A stretch of 46,097 bases of DNA from a virus: positions 1-46,097 of the IMG/VR virus record IMGVR_UViG_3300049793_000239, one strand, 5' to 3'. The position numbers and the translations under genes are program-made. The notes beneath the pieces were generated by a model that worked only from the letters and a program-made list of their open reading frames with translations, was not told the DNA's origin and did not search any database. Shown one piece after another: positions 7,570 to 14,203 of this stretch; position 1 is the first letter of the stretch, and each line of letters opens with the position of its first letter.

Positions 7570-10017
7570 TCAATAGCCGCCAGGCCCGACCACGCGCGAA
7601 GTGAAGTCCTGTTTCTGCCGCTCCATCGCTTCCATCACGCCGCGCCGGCGAATCATTTCCAGCGTCCCTGGCAAATAGCCGAGCACGTCAAGTACATCCA
7701 CCAGCCCAGCGGGATAGCTATTGTATTCCTCGGTGAATTTCTTTTGCCAGCGCTGACACCAGATTTGGCCGTTCTTGAAGGCTGGCTCCAATGCTTCGAT
7801 GCGGTTTATTTTGGCGTTCTCCGAGTTGTCGTAGGGGAGCTCGTTGACGTACAGCGGCTTTTCCTCGCGCTGATTGCGCTCTTCCAGATAAAACTTCAGG
7901 ATGTTCTGCGCGCCTACCGTCTCCAGCCAGAAGTCGCGCATGAACCAGTGATGGCCAATCTTGTAGATTTGCTCCACAAGTTCTGCGTAGCCGGTCGCTT
8001 CCGCCCAGATATCCATCAAATAGATGCGGTCGCTTTCGGGATCATAGCCCGCTACTAGAATGACGTGGTCGCAGCGTTTCCGTTTCTTGGCGTGCGCCAG
8101 GTCCACAATCATCCTGAGCGTTAGCGCTCCTGAAGCAACGTCATCAAGGACTTTCCCGTCGTAGACTTCATGCTCCAAGAGCAGCATATTGCGCAAGTCG
8201 CTCAATCCCAAGTCAGGGCGCGACTGCTTGCAGCTGAAATAGCGCAGCCACTCCGGCTTGAAAATGCACTCTTCAGGGAGCACGCTTTGGTTAAGGTAAA
8301 AATGAGAGTTCTTCGTCGCGTACCCATAAGATACAAAGTTCCCTGTTTCAGTAGTAATATTATGAACGGTCATCTCTGCTATTGGCTCGATCGAAACAAC
8401 ACGGTCAAGCCCGTCCTGTTCACACACTCTCCCTGGCCTAGACCACAACTTTTCTACAAATCGTTTACTTTTAGCCATCTTCGCATCTCGGAGAAGACGA
8501 ATCATTAAAGAGCGTCCGCCACGCAAGACTCTATATTCCGACATCTTGGACCCAGAGAATCCACCCTTGGCGATCTGCTTGTGATAGCTGATACCTAGAC
8601 GAGCGCACACTTCATCTATTTCTTTGCAGACATCTGGGTTTCTAATATTCGATTGCGCAAGGCTTATCGTGCTGGGATTTACGGAGCCTTCTCCGTCCAT
8701 CATCCCACCGAGCCAATCGAAGTCTCGCTGCTGGTCAGGGGTTGGTTGCGAAGTAGGAGTGTAAACAGAAACTAAATCCCTACCGATGTTTAGTGGAAGA
8801 TAGGGAGTCTGTGTGCGCCAGGAATTCGAGACGAACCACTTGTGATCTGAAGTGCATTCTACTGTTCTGCCAGAGGCAAGTCTCGCCTTCACCACCCATG
8901 CATTGCGCGTTCCGGTAGCCAAGACTTTGCTTTTTGTGAGATGGTAGCGTTGCTGACGTTTCTTCCCGTCGTTACCATGTCCTTTTTTGTAGCCGACAAC
9001 TTCATCGCCTACTTTTATTTCACTAATAGACTTCTCGCTCCAATCTGACATAAGCACTGGTGCTTGAGGAGGAAAACAATAGTCGTAGGCTCCGAGCGTC
9101 GCGCGCTCATGCTGCAAGCGTTCCATGGAGTACTCTTCGGGGAAAATTGGCTTGCCCATCGGATGCAGCTGGCAGCAGCCGCCTTCTGCACTGTGTGACT
9201 CGATCTTGAATTCTGGATGATTCTTGCGAATCAGGCTGTTCAAGTCCGCATGACCCCAGCGGTTCCCGATGATGAGTTGCTTCCCTATCCCTGTCTTCGT
9301 GAAACTCGCGGAGTCAAAGCGCGTGGTGCTCTGTTTCCACCAGCGGTACAAGTCCTCCATGATCGTGCCGTCGCCGCGCAGCATGTTCGATTGCGCCGCT
9401 TTGCCTACCGAGTCGTCGTTGATGATGCCGGTTACGTGGATCCCTTGCAGCGCTTGCCCCGCGCCGCGGTACTCATAGGTTCCTGTTGTCAGGTCGCCGC
9501 CCGTCAGCCGCATGCGCTTGTGAAACTTGGTGTGGTCGTTCCATGTGCAGGAGTTGTCAGGCAGAATATCGCTGAACACGAAGCGGAAGATGTCGTTGTT
9601 GACGTAATGCTCGTCCACCGCCTTACCCATGGAGATGGCGCGCGCTTCGATCTCGTGCGTGATGAGCGTGCGTGCGTTCTGGTCATGCGCTGCTTTCATC
9701 CAGCGTATCCATTCGTCGCTGTAGCCGATCTCGCGCATCATGAATTCGTCGCGCCCGGTGAAAGGAAGCGCCCACCACATCGAAAGCGCTTCCGTTCCCA
9801 CTGTGCTCTTGAAATGCCCCATGGAAATCTCCATCAGTAGATGGAGGTCTTCCGTCTCTAGCGACTGGCACATCTGCCAATGGAGTTTTGCGAGACGTTC
9901 TTTTTTTAAAACAAAATGGGCAAAGAAGAACAACGAGCCAAGAGAATTGAGGCGCACTGAATCGCGGTAAGCGTCACTGTCATTCGTGACGATCGGGAGA
10001 ACTTTCCAGCGCTGCAT
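7570..10017 (-). CDS. terL: Terminase large subunit precursor with intein
   Basis: Packaging motor: an ATPase plus nuclease that cuts concatemers and drives DNA into the prohead. The 815-residue precursor has an ATPase N-domain with an unusual Walker A ('SMGHFKST', residues 65-72) and Walker B ('GIINDD', about 197-202). The C-terminal RNase H-like nuclease has 'AGYDPESDRIYLMD' near 656-669, an acidic residue near 699 and 'GLVDVLD' near 771-777. Residues 314-570 are an intein; removing them joins 'GAYDY' to 'SHFYLNQ', a normal terminase sequence, giving a 558-residue enzyme. The first ATG after the upstream stop was taken; no good ribosome site is seen, so it may depend on coupling to the GroES-like gene 15 bases upstream. 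Confidence 0.9.
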   Translation of the reverse strand: MQRWKVLPIVTNDSDAYRDSVRLNSLGSLFFFAHFVLKKERLAKLHWQMCQSLETEDLHLLMEISMGHFKSTVGTEALSMWWALPFTGRDEFMMREIGYSDEWIRWMKAAHDQNARTLITHEIEARAISMGKAVDEHYVNNDIFRFVFSDILPDNSCTWNDHTKFHKRMRLTGGDLTTGTYEYRGAGQALQGIHVTGIINDDSVGKAAQSNMLRGDGTIMEDLYRWWKQSTTRFDSASFTKTGIGKQLIIGNRWGHADLNSLIRKNHPEFKIESHSAEGGCCQLHPMGKPIFPEEYSMERLQHERATLGAYDYCFPPQAPVLMSDWSEKSISEIKVGDEVVGYKKGHGNDGKKRQQRYHLTKSKVLATGTRNAWVVKARLASGRTVECTSDHKWFVSNSWRTQTPYLPLNIGRDLVSVYTPTSQPTPDQQRDFDWLGGMMDGEGSVNPSTISLAQSNIRNPDVCKEIDEVCARLGISYHKQIAKGGFSGSKMSEYRVLRGGRSLMIRLLRDAKMAKSKRFVEKLWSRPGRVCEQDGLDRVVSIEPIAEMTVHNITTETGNFVSYGYATKNSHFYLNQSVLPEECIFKPEWLRYFSCKQSRPDLGLSDLRNMLLLEHEVYDGKVLDDVASGALTLRMIVDLAHAKKRKRCDHVILVAGYDPESDRIYLMDIWAEATGYAELVEQIYKIGHHWFMRDFWLETVGAQNILKFYLEERNQREEKPLYVNELPYDNSENAKINRIEALEPAFKNGQIWCQRWQKKFTEEYNSYPAGLVDVLDVLGYLPGTLEMIRRRGVMEAMERQKQDFTSRVVGPGGY
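8308..9078 (-). mobile_element. Intein with LAGLIDADG-type motif in large terminase
   Basis: A 257-residue insertion that should splice out of the protein. It starts with Cys314 ('CFPPQAPVLMSD', block A) and has a 'TSDHKWF' block B with the typical Thr and His. One visible LAGLIDADG-like helix ('DWLGGMMDGEGS', about 434-445) points to a homing endonuclease or a remnant of one. The block F-like 'MTVHNITTETGNF' is followed by the end 'YATKN' with Ser571 as the first extein residue. The penultimate residue is Lys rather than the usual His. The insertion lies between the ATPase and nuclease domains, a conserved spot. The host gene stays in frame on both sides, so splicing is expected to be functional. 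Confidence 0.9.
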
Positions 10018-10032
10018 GGAGTCATTCTACGC

Positions 10033-10584
10033 TTAAGCTGCTGTTCCCATCGCTGCGCTGCGCTTCACTTGACGCAATTCCAAATGCCCGCGAATGTGGC
10101 ACAACGCATCCTCTTCGCGCATGATGACGATGGTCGCTGTCACTTCATTGCCGTGCACGTCGAGTGCGCTCATGTCGTAAGCGTGCCCGGAAAAACTTGG
10201 GTAGATGATGGAGTCGCCTCGCTTGTAGTTCTTCACGCTCTCGCCAGCGCTAACGATAGTTCCCGTTGTCGGCCGGCGCTCGGCGCTGCCTGGCACAATG
10301 AGCGTTCCGCCCTTTCCTTTGCAATCCGGGCAAGGAATGATGCCGTCACCTGAGCACTGCGAACATTTTCCGTCTTTCACGATGACGCTCTTGCCCGTGC
10401 CTTTGCAATTCACGCAGCGAATCACCGAGATTTCATTGCGCACGTCACGCCCCATGCAACGCGGGCATTCGTGCCCCGAGCGGAAATCATCCTGCAGCAC
10501 GATCATGCGGTCGTGATGCGCTTCGAATTCCATCGTTCCGAGTTTCAATACGTTCGACTGCTGGTCTATCTTGATTTCAGGCAT
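10033..10584 (-). CDS. GroES-like co-chaperonin with inserted DnaJ-type zinc finger
   Basis: The 183-residue product looks like a co-chaperonin (Cpn10) split by a zinc-finger insertion. Residues 24-33 ('HDRMIVLQDD') match the first GroES strand. Residues 92-101 ('GGTLIVPGSA') match the mobile loop that docks on GroEL, and 108-132 ('GTIVSAG' through 'KRGDSIIYPSFSG') match the rest of the barrel. Between strand and loop lie four CxxCxGxG-type repeats (C40/C43, C57/C60, C74/C77, C85/C88) like the cysteine-rich region of DnaJ. I chose ATG at 10584, with AAGGAG four bases upstream. The gene precedes the large terminase, so a role in folding capsid or terminase proteins with host GroEL is likely. 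Confidence 0.85.
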   Translation of the reverse strand: MPEIKIDQQSNVLKLGTMEFEAHHDRMIVLQDDFRSGHECPRCMGRDVRNEISVIRCVNCKGTGKSVIVKDGKCSQCSGDGIIPCPDCKGKGGTLIVPGSAERRPTTGTIVSAGESVKNYKRGDSIIYPSFSGHAYDMSALDVHGNEVTATIVIMREEDALCHIRGHLELRQVKRSAAMGTAA

Positions 10585-10801
10585 GCGTCTCCTTCGCTTG
10601 CTTCTCTTCAATCCGCATCCGGCGTTTGGCTTGCAGATTCGCTTTCCACCGTTCGAATGACTTCCGGCGAATAAAAACACGCCCGCTGCGTCTCTCGACG
10701 GTCAATAACTTGCCTGAGATGGCTTGGTATACCTGTTGGGTGAAAACTCCCGCCTCGATTGCGGCATGCTTGGGCTCTACGACATCAGTTGCCTGTTTCA
10801 T
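10577..10801 (-). CDS. Small helix-turn-helix DNA-binding protein
   Basis: A 74-residue basic protein with an excisionase/MerR-like winged helix-turn-helix: 'GVFTQQVYQAISGKLL' at about residues 18-33, followed by a wing ('RRSGRVFIRR') and a Trp-containing helix. This is the pattern of small DNA-binding adaptors (HTH_17 type). The ATG has GGAGG five bases upstream. The end overlaps the GroES-like gene by eight bases. With no integrase in the window, an excisionase role is unlikely; a transcription regulator of late genes or a packaging accessory is more plausible. Confidence 0.75.
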   Translation of the reverse strand: MKQATDVVEPKHAAIEAGVFTQQVYQAISGKLLTVERRSGRVFIRRKSFERWKANLQAKRRMRIEEKQAKETHA

Positions 10802-10940
10802 TCACCCCTCCACGGATCAACAAGTGGGCCTTTCGAGCTTTGTCTTGAACTAACCCATTGCAATGCCTAGTTTCATGCTGTACGCTCTCATTAGTCAATA
10901 AGAGGCCACAGCAACATCTCACTATCGTCTAGGGAGTCCG
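10802..10940 (-). other. Leader region with possible promoter
   Basis: A 139-base gap upstream of the HTH gene. On the minus strand TTGACT appears in its first half, but no convincing -10 follows at the right distance. I see no gene in it. It may carry a late promoter for the HTH, GroES-like and large terminase genes. Confidence 0.3.
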
Positions 10941-11240
10941 CTATCCGCATATCGTACACTCCGAAAGATTGTGTCGGCAGAGTTTGATTCCTTCGGCTTC
11001 GGCTTTTTTTGCTGCGCGCTCAGGAGTTCTAGAAGCTCTTGAAACGACACCAGTGCGCCGTTCAGCCACAGATAATTTTGCAACTCGTGGCACGCTTTCA
11101 ATTGGACGATCCTCAGCACCATTCAACCCTTTGTTGCACTGCGCGCGAATCCATTCCGATACATTCAAGCCAGAACCTTTCGCAGCATCAGCCCATTGTA
11201 TATACAACGCGCTATCCACCTTGAGCAGAAACGCTTTCAT
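10941..11240 (-). CDS. Ribbon-helix-helix protein with Cys/His tail
   Basis: A 99-residue protein whose first 40 residues fit an Arc/CopG ribbon-helix-helix: a beta strand ('MKAFLLKVD'), helix, then 'GLNVSEWIRAQCN'. The middle is basic and likely disordered. The end carries 'CRHNLSECTIC', a possible metal site. It should bind DNA as a dimer, probably regulating transcription or serving packaging, since it lies between the small and large terminase genes. There is no Shine-Dalgarno; TATATA lies ten bases before the ATG. Confidence 0.75.
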   Translation of the reverse strand: MKAFLLKVDSALYIQWADAAKGSGLNVSEWIRAQCNKGLNGAEDRPIESVPRVAKLSVAERRTGVVSRASRTPERAAKKAEAEGIKLCRHNLSECTICG

Positions 11241-11250
11241 GTTTCGAGAG

Positions 11251-11280
11251 TATATACAGTAAGGAGAGATAGATCGTCAA
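11251..11280 (-). promoter_or_regulatory. Near-leaderless promoter of RHH gene
   Basis: On the minus strand TTGACG (11280-11275), an 18-base spacer and TATATA (11256-11251) precede the ATG at 11240 by ten bases. The start of transcription would fall only a few bases before the start codon. It overlaps the last codons of the small terminase gene. Confidence 0.5.
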
Positions 11281-11786
11281 TCTTTTTCAGGCCGGCCCAC
11301 AACTTCTGCTAGCAGCGGATTCTCGCTGTCGCTCTGCAATGCGCGGATCTTCTGCAAGCTGCCCTTGGCCATTTCGCGTTCTAAGTTGGTGATTTCGTGG
11401 ATGATATTTCCTGTGTGCTCAATGTTTGTCGGCGCGTATGAACCTTTCAAGCGAAACGTCATGTCCAGCGCGTCTTTTCGAATGCCAAGCGCTTCAACGT
11501 CGTGCGTCTCAATCACTTCACCTTGGAACGCGAAGAACTTCGTCTCTTTCGCTCTGAGAAGAGGCTTTAGGTATTTTTCAATGAGCGCTTCATCGGTAAG
11601 CCCGTGTTTGTCAAGGAGATGGGGGAACTTCAGCCGGATTCCTTCTAACGCTTGATGTCCAGCTTGACCAGGGTGTTTTGTTGTGTAACCTGCTTTGCGC
11701 GCGGCGTCTGTAATACTCATCCCTTTTGAAAGGTTTTTGATTAACGCTCGGCGCCGCGGAGTGAGCTGTGGAGGTCCTTCAGGCAT
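11277..11786 (-). CDS. terS: Terminase small subunit
   Basis: DNA-recognition subunit of the packaging motor. The 169-residue product has an N-terminal helix-turn-helix ('RRRALIKNLSKGMSITDAA', then 'AGY'), a helical middle, and the 'LRLKGSYAP..IEHTG'-like signature around residues 112-125 ('FRLKGSYAPTNIEHTG') that is common in phage small terminases. It opens the leftward late strand, divergent from the early genes. The ATG has no ribosome site; a -10 box ends exactly six bases before it, so a leaderless message is likely. Confidence 0.82.
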   Translation of the reverse strand: MPEGPPQLTPRRRALIKNLSKGMSITDAARKAGYTTKHPGQAGHQALEGIRLKFPHLLDKHGLTDEALIEKYLKPLLRAKETKFFAFQGEVIETHDVEALGIRKDALDMTFRLKGSYAPTNIEHTGNIIHEITNLEREMAKGSLQKIRALQSDSENPLLAEVVGRPEKD

Positions 11787-11792
11787 TTTGCG

Positions 11793-11821
11793 AGGATACC
11801 CGCACAGTGCGTTCCGGTCAA
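11793..11821 (-). promoter_or_regulatory. Leaderless promoter of small terminase
   Basis: TTGACC (11821-11816), a 17-base spacer and TATCCT (11798-11793), followed by exactly six bases and then the ATG at 11786. With standard spacing transcription would begin at the A of the start codon. Confidence 0.55.
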
Positions 11822-11835
11822 CTGGCGCTGTGCTT

Positions 11836-11845
11836 GTACTGGTAC
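11836..11845. repeat. GTACTGGTAC dyad in control region
   Basis: Same 10-base near-palindrome as at 5141-5150 and 33410-33419. It lies 14 bases upstream of the small terminase -35 box and 36 bases upstream of the early-gene -35 box, a sensible place for an operator serving both. Confidence 0.35.
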
Positions 11846-11881
11846 TATAGGTTCATTTTGGCGTAGTACTCTCGATTCCTC

Positions 11882-11911
11882 TTGACAATACATGTGCGTA
11901 CATGGCAATCT
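11882..11911 (+). promoter_or_regulatory. Early promoter of RHH gene
   Basis: A perfect TTGACA at 11882-11887, an 18-base spacer containing the CATGT/ACATG dyad, and a weak -10 CAATCT at 11906-11911. Nine bases separate it from the ATG at 11921 and there is no Shine-Dalgarno, so the message is leaderless or nearly so. The dyad in the spacer suggests autorepression by the gene product. Confidence 0.5.
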
Positions 11912-11920
11912 ATGTGCATC

Positions 11921-12061
11921 ATGAAACGCACGGTAACACTTCTCCCGCCGGAACAGTTTAATGCTTTGCGCGCCTTGTCGCTTAAGACCGGGATGCCCGC
12001 TGGAGAAATAGTGCGCCGCGCTCTCGCCGAGTACTTCAAGAAACAAAGAGGCAACCAATGA
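11921..12061 (+). CDS. Ribbon-helix-helix regulator, first early gene
   Basis: A 46-residue CopG/Arc-type protein: beta strand 'KRTVTLLPP', helix 'EQFNALRALSLKTG', then 'PAGEIVRRALAEYFKKQ'. This is a near-textbook ribbon-helix-helix fold. It starts the rightward early operon right after the divergent control region and likely controls it through the dyad at 11891-11904. Its stop overlaps the next start (ATGA). Confidence 0.85.
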   Translation: MKRTVTLLPPEQFNALRALSLKTGMPAGEIVRRALAEYFKKQRGNQ

Positions 12062-12456
12062 ACATTCAAGCCCAAGTAGCGCTGGACAAGGAAAAACACC
12101 CGGAACGCTTCTGCAAGGTGCCCCGCTGCCTGTGGAAAGTAGTGCAGCTTGACCATGGCAAGCAAACCTATAGCCCGCGTCCAGATTGCCCGGAGGGCTT
12201 CTGCCCGCGTCACCGGGGTGCGCGGATGATGCTGTGCTCAGGATGCCGGTTACCAATAGAGTCGCACACGAAGTTTTTATGCGTCTATCTGACTCCCATT
12301 GGCTTCAACTTGGCGGTGGGCTGTACGCACTTCACCCCGCCACAAGGCTGGAATCTGATCTTTGGCGGTTCAGAATGCTTCCACGATTGGCTCACGGAGT
12401 TTGAGATTGGCCTTAGAGCCTGCAAACACAATGGAGACCGGCATGAGTCTAATTAG
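12058..12456 (+). CDS. Cys/His-rich early protein
   Basis: A 132-residue protein of unknown function with several possible zinc ligands: 'CKVPRCLW' near residue 19, 'CPEGFCPRH' near 44, and 'CSGCRLP' near 60. The second half ends in a Trp/Phe-rich stretch. The start is set by the ATGA overlap with the ribbon-helix-helix gene. A zinc-binding host-takeover or regulatory protein would fit an early position, but nothing confirms it. Confidence 0.7.
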   Translation: MNIQAQVALDKEKHPERFCKVPRCLWKVVQLDHGKQTYSPRPDCPEGFCPRHRGARMMLCSGCRLPIESHTKFLCVYLTPIGFNLAVGCTHFTPPQGWNLIFGGSECFHDWLTEFEIGLRACKHNGDRHESN

Positions 12457-12604
12457 GAAACTAGGTTTCGTTCCCGTGGTCCCGCGCAAACATCTTGTTA
12501 CGCTGTTCGACCGTCAGCGGCGTATCGCGCTTTTGTGGGAATTGTTCTTTGCGACTGGCTTTATTGCGCTGCTCGCTGCGCTGGTGCTCAGCGTATGGCG
12601 CTGA
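12443..12604 (+). CDS. Small single-pass membrane protein
   Basis: A 53-residue protein with a basic, amphipathic first half and one transmembrane helix (about residues 30-51, 'LWELFFATGFIALLAALVLS'). ATG at 12443 was chosen because GGAG lies six bases upstream; ATG at 12431 is also in frame. It overlaps both neighbours, as is usual in this operon. Role unknown; early membrane proteins often act in host control or superinfection exclusion. Confidence 0.65.
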   Translation: MSLIRKLGFVPVVPRKHLVTLFDRQRRIALLWELFFATGFIALLAALVLSVWR

Positions 12605-12918
12605 AACTCAGCGAGCCGCAAATATGGCTCGTCGATTATCTCTGCGCCCGCTACGACAAGGAAGACGTGCACACAGAATATCAGTTCTGCGAGCGTAAAT
12701 GGAGATTCGATGTGGCGCTTGTGGGGCTGGTCAAGCGCTATGCATTCGAAGTCGAGGGCGGAATCTATATCTATGGAGCGCATGTGCGCGGCAGACACTA
12801 TGAGAGCGACATGGAGAAATACAACGTAGCTGCAGCTTTAGGATGGCGCGTTTTTCGCTGGACACCTCGCCAAATTCTAAACGGCACTGCTAAGGCTTTT
12901 ATTGAGAAATACCTTTAG
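12595..12918 (+). CDS. Putative PD-(D/E)xK-type endonuclease
   Basis: A 107-residue protein matching the small phage nucleases related to Vsr/DUF559. It has a helical start, 'KWRFDVALV' with Asp39, 'FEVEGG' with Glu52 and Glu54, then 'GRHYESDMEKYNVAAALGWRVFRWT' with His68, Asp72 and Lys75. The Lys of the classical ExK position is replaced by Glu54, and Lys75 may take its part, as in many relatives. It should cut DNA with Mg2+; recombination or host-DNA breakdown are the likely uses. The start overlaps the end of the membrane protein gene. Confidence 0.75.
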   Translation: MALKLSEPQIWLVDYLCARYDKEDVHTEYQFCERKWRFDVALVGLVKRYAFEVEGGIYIYGAHVRGRHYESDMEKYNVAAALGWRVFRWTPRQILNGTAKAFIEKYL

Positions 12919-12929
12919 GAGAATCGTCA

Positions 12930-13817
12930 ATGGCCACTAAAAACAGCCTGATAAAGCAAGCGGAACTAGTGCCCCAGCTAGATCAACAATCGCTCGCAGT
13001 GGCGCTCTCGCAATTGCAGGATGAGCTCGCTTGCGCCCCTGAATGGAAAGCCAAAGCGGAAGCTTTGATAGTTTCCGACCGGGAATCGTTTGCCATTGCC
13101 GGAGACTTCCGCGGCCAAGTGCGCGCGGCACGCAAAGTGCCGCGGTTCAAGCTCGAAGCTTTCGAGGAGGTCGCCACGCGCGTCAGTCGGTTTCTCAAAG
13201 GCAAGCGCAGCGAGGCGGAAGCGCAATTCGATGCAATCGACACGATATTGACGCTCAAGATGGACGCGCAAGCCACCCGCGAACGCATTGCCGCTGAAGC
13301 CGAACAGCGCCGGGTCAACGACGAGAAGCGCATCCGCGAGGAGAAAGAAGCCGCTGAGCGCCGCAAAGCCATGGAAGCTCAAGCCGAAGCGGATCGTAAG
13401 CAGCGCGAGAAAGAGATAGCCGAAGCACGCAAAGCCGGTGAACTGAACAAGCGTGAAACCGAGAAGGCGCTCAAGGAAACCTTAGAGAGAGCCCAGCGCG
13501 ATCGCGAAGGCGCCGCCAGAGAAGAAGCGGAAGCCAATGCCAATTTCAAGCCTGTGGAAGTCAAGCCGAACCTGCCCGCGATTCAAGGCAGCAGGAGACA
13601 CCGCAACTTCAGGGCTACGTTCGTAAATTTCCCTGCAGTGCTTGAGGCATGGCGCCAAGCGAGGAATCAAGGCTCCATGGACCGTGCTAATTACCTCTCT
13701 GGCTTCATCACCGGAGACGATCATGCGCTTGGGCGTGAAGCGCGCGCTGTTCAGGACTCTCGCAAGCTCGAAACCATGATTCCCGGCATCGTAGGCTTTG
13801 ATGAGGATAAAACATAG
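12930..13817 (+). CDS. Coiled-coil early protein near recombinase
   Basis: A 295-residue protein with a globular start (1-95), a long charged coiled coil (about 105-205, Glu/Arg/Ala/Lys heptads) and a compact C-terminal domain ('FRATFVNFPAVLEAWRQA', then 'MIPGIVGF'). Proteins of this plan commonly lie beside phage single-strand annealing genes; the function is not known to me. GGAG lies nine bases before the ATG. It is followed with a one-base overlap by the KTSC gene. Confidence 0.75.
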   Translation: MATKNSLIKQAELVPQLDQQSLAVALSQLQDELACAPEWKAKAEALIVSDRESFAIAGDFRGQVRAARKVPRFKLEAFEEVATRVSRFLKGKRSEAEAQFDAIDTILTLKMDAQATRERIAAEAEQRRVNDEKRIREEKEAAERRKAMEAQAEADRKQREKEIAEARKAGELNKRETEKALKETLERAQRDREGAAREEAEANANFKPVEVKPNLPAIQGSRRHRNFRATFVNFPAVLEAWRQARNQGSMDRANYLSGFITGDDHALGREARAVQDSRKLETMIPGIVGFDEDKT

Positions 13818-14203
13818 TGGAGCATGTCCAAGTAAAATCCGGCCAAGTGAAATCAATCGGCTGGGAGTCCTACGCTTCGGATATAGACATGGGCACCCTG
13901 CAGGTGGAATTTACCTCAGGAGCTACCTATGCCTACAAAAACGTGCCCCACAACGAATACCGGGGGTTTTTGAACGCCGATTCCAAAGGGAGCCATTTCG
14001 CCATACACATCAGGCCAGTCTACGAATTCGAGCGCGTGCATGCCGATGGCTGCGGGAAGTATCTTCAGTGTACGGTAGTCAACTGTTTTTGCTTCTGCCA
14101 CGGACAACGAAAGGAAGTCAGCAATGCCAAACAGCAAAACGAGAATCTCGAAAAGGATCTCCGCCGTTCCATCAAAGCCGCGAAGGAAAAAAAGCGCGTC
14201 TAG
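13817..14203 (+). CDS. KTSC-domain protein
   Basis: A 128-residue protein whose first 75 residues form a KTSC domain: 'SIGWESYASDIDMGTLQVEF' through 'AYKNVPHNEYRGFLNADSKG' to 'FAIHIRPVYEF'. Such domains are common in phages, often near recombination genes, with suspected nucleic-acid or lysyl-tRNA synthetase-related roles; the activity is unproven. A Cys-rich patch (residues 79-94) and a charged helix follow. GTG at 13817 overlaps the previous stop by one base. The last 80 bases overlap the annealing-protein gene. Confidence 0.8.
   Translation: MEHVQVKSGQVKSIGWESYASDIDMGTLQVEFTSGATYAYKNVPHNEYRGFLNADSKGSHFAIHIRPVYEFERVHADGCGKYLQCTVVNCFCFCHGQRKEVSNAKQQNENLEKDLRRSIKAAKEKKRV

Larger units (their letters stand above)
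11787..11920. promoter_or_regulatory. Divergent early/late control region
   Basis: A 134-base gap between the leftward small terminase and the rightward ribbon-helix-helix gene, and the main transcriptional divide of the genome. It holds a promoter on each strand (11793-11821 minus, 11882-11911 plus), a GTACTGGTAC dyad at 11836-11845 and a CATGT-GCGT-ACATG dyad at 11891-11904 within the plus promoter spacer. The ATGTGC half of the latter recurs 20 bases on, at 11912. The adjacent ribbon-helix-helix product is the obvious candidate to bind here. Confidence 0.6.

Noticed and set aside
10577-10801. Excisionase and hence temperate lifestyle from the small HTH protein.
   Set aside because: No integrase, attachment site or repressor is seen, so lysogeny is not supported.
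11741-12256. Long minus-strand frames across the control region and first early genes.
   Set aside because: They run antisense to the ribbon-helix-helix gene and the next gene, which have promoter, coupling and a recognised fold.
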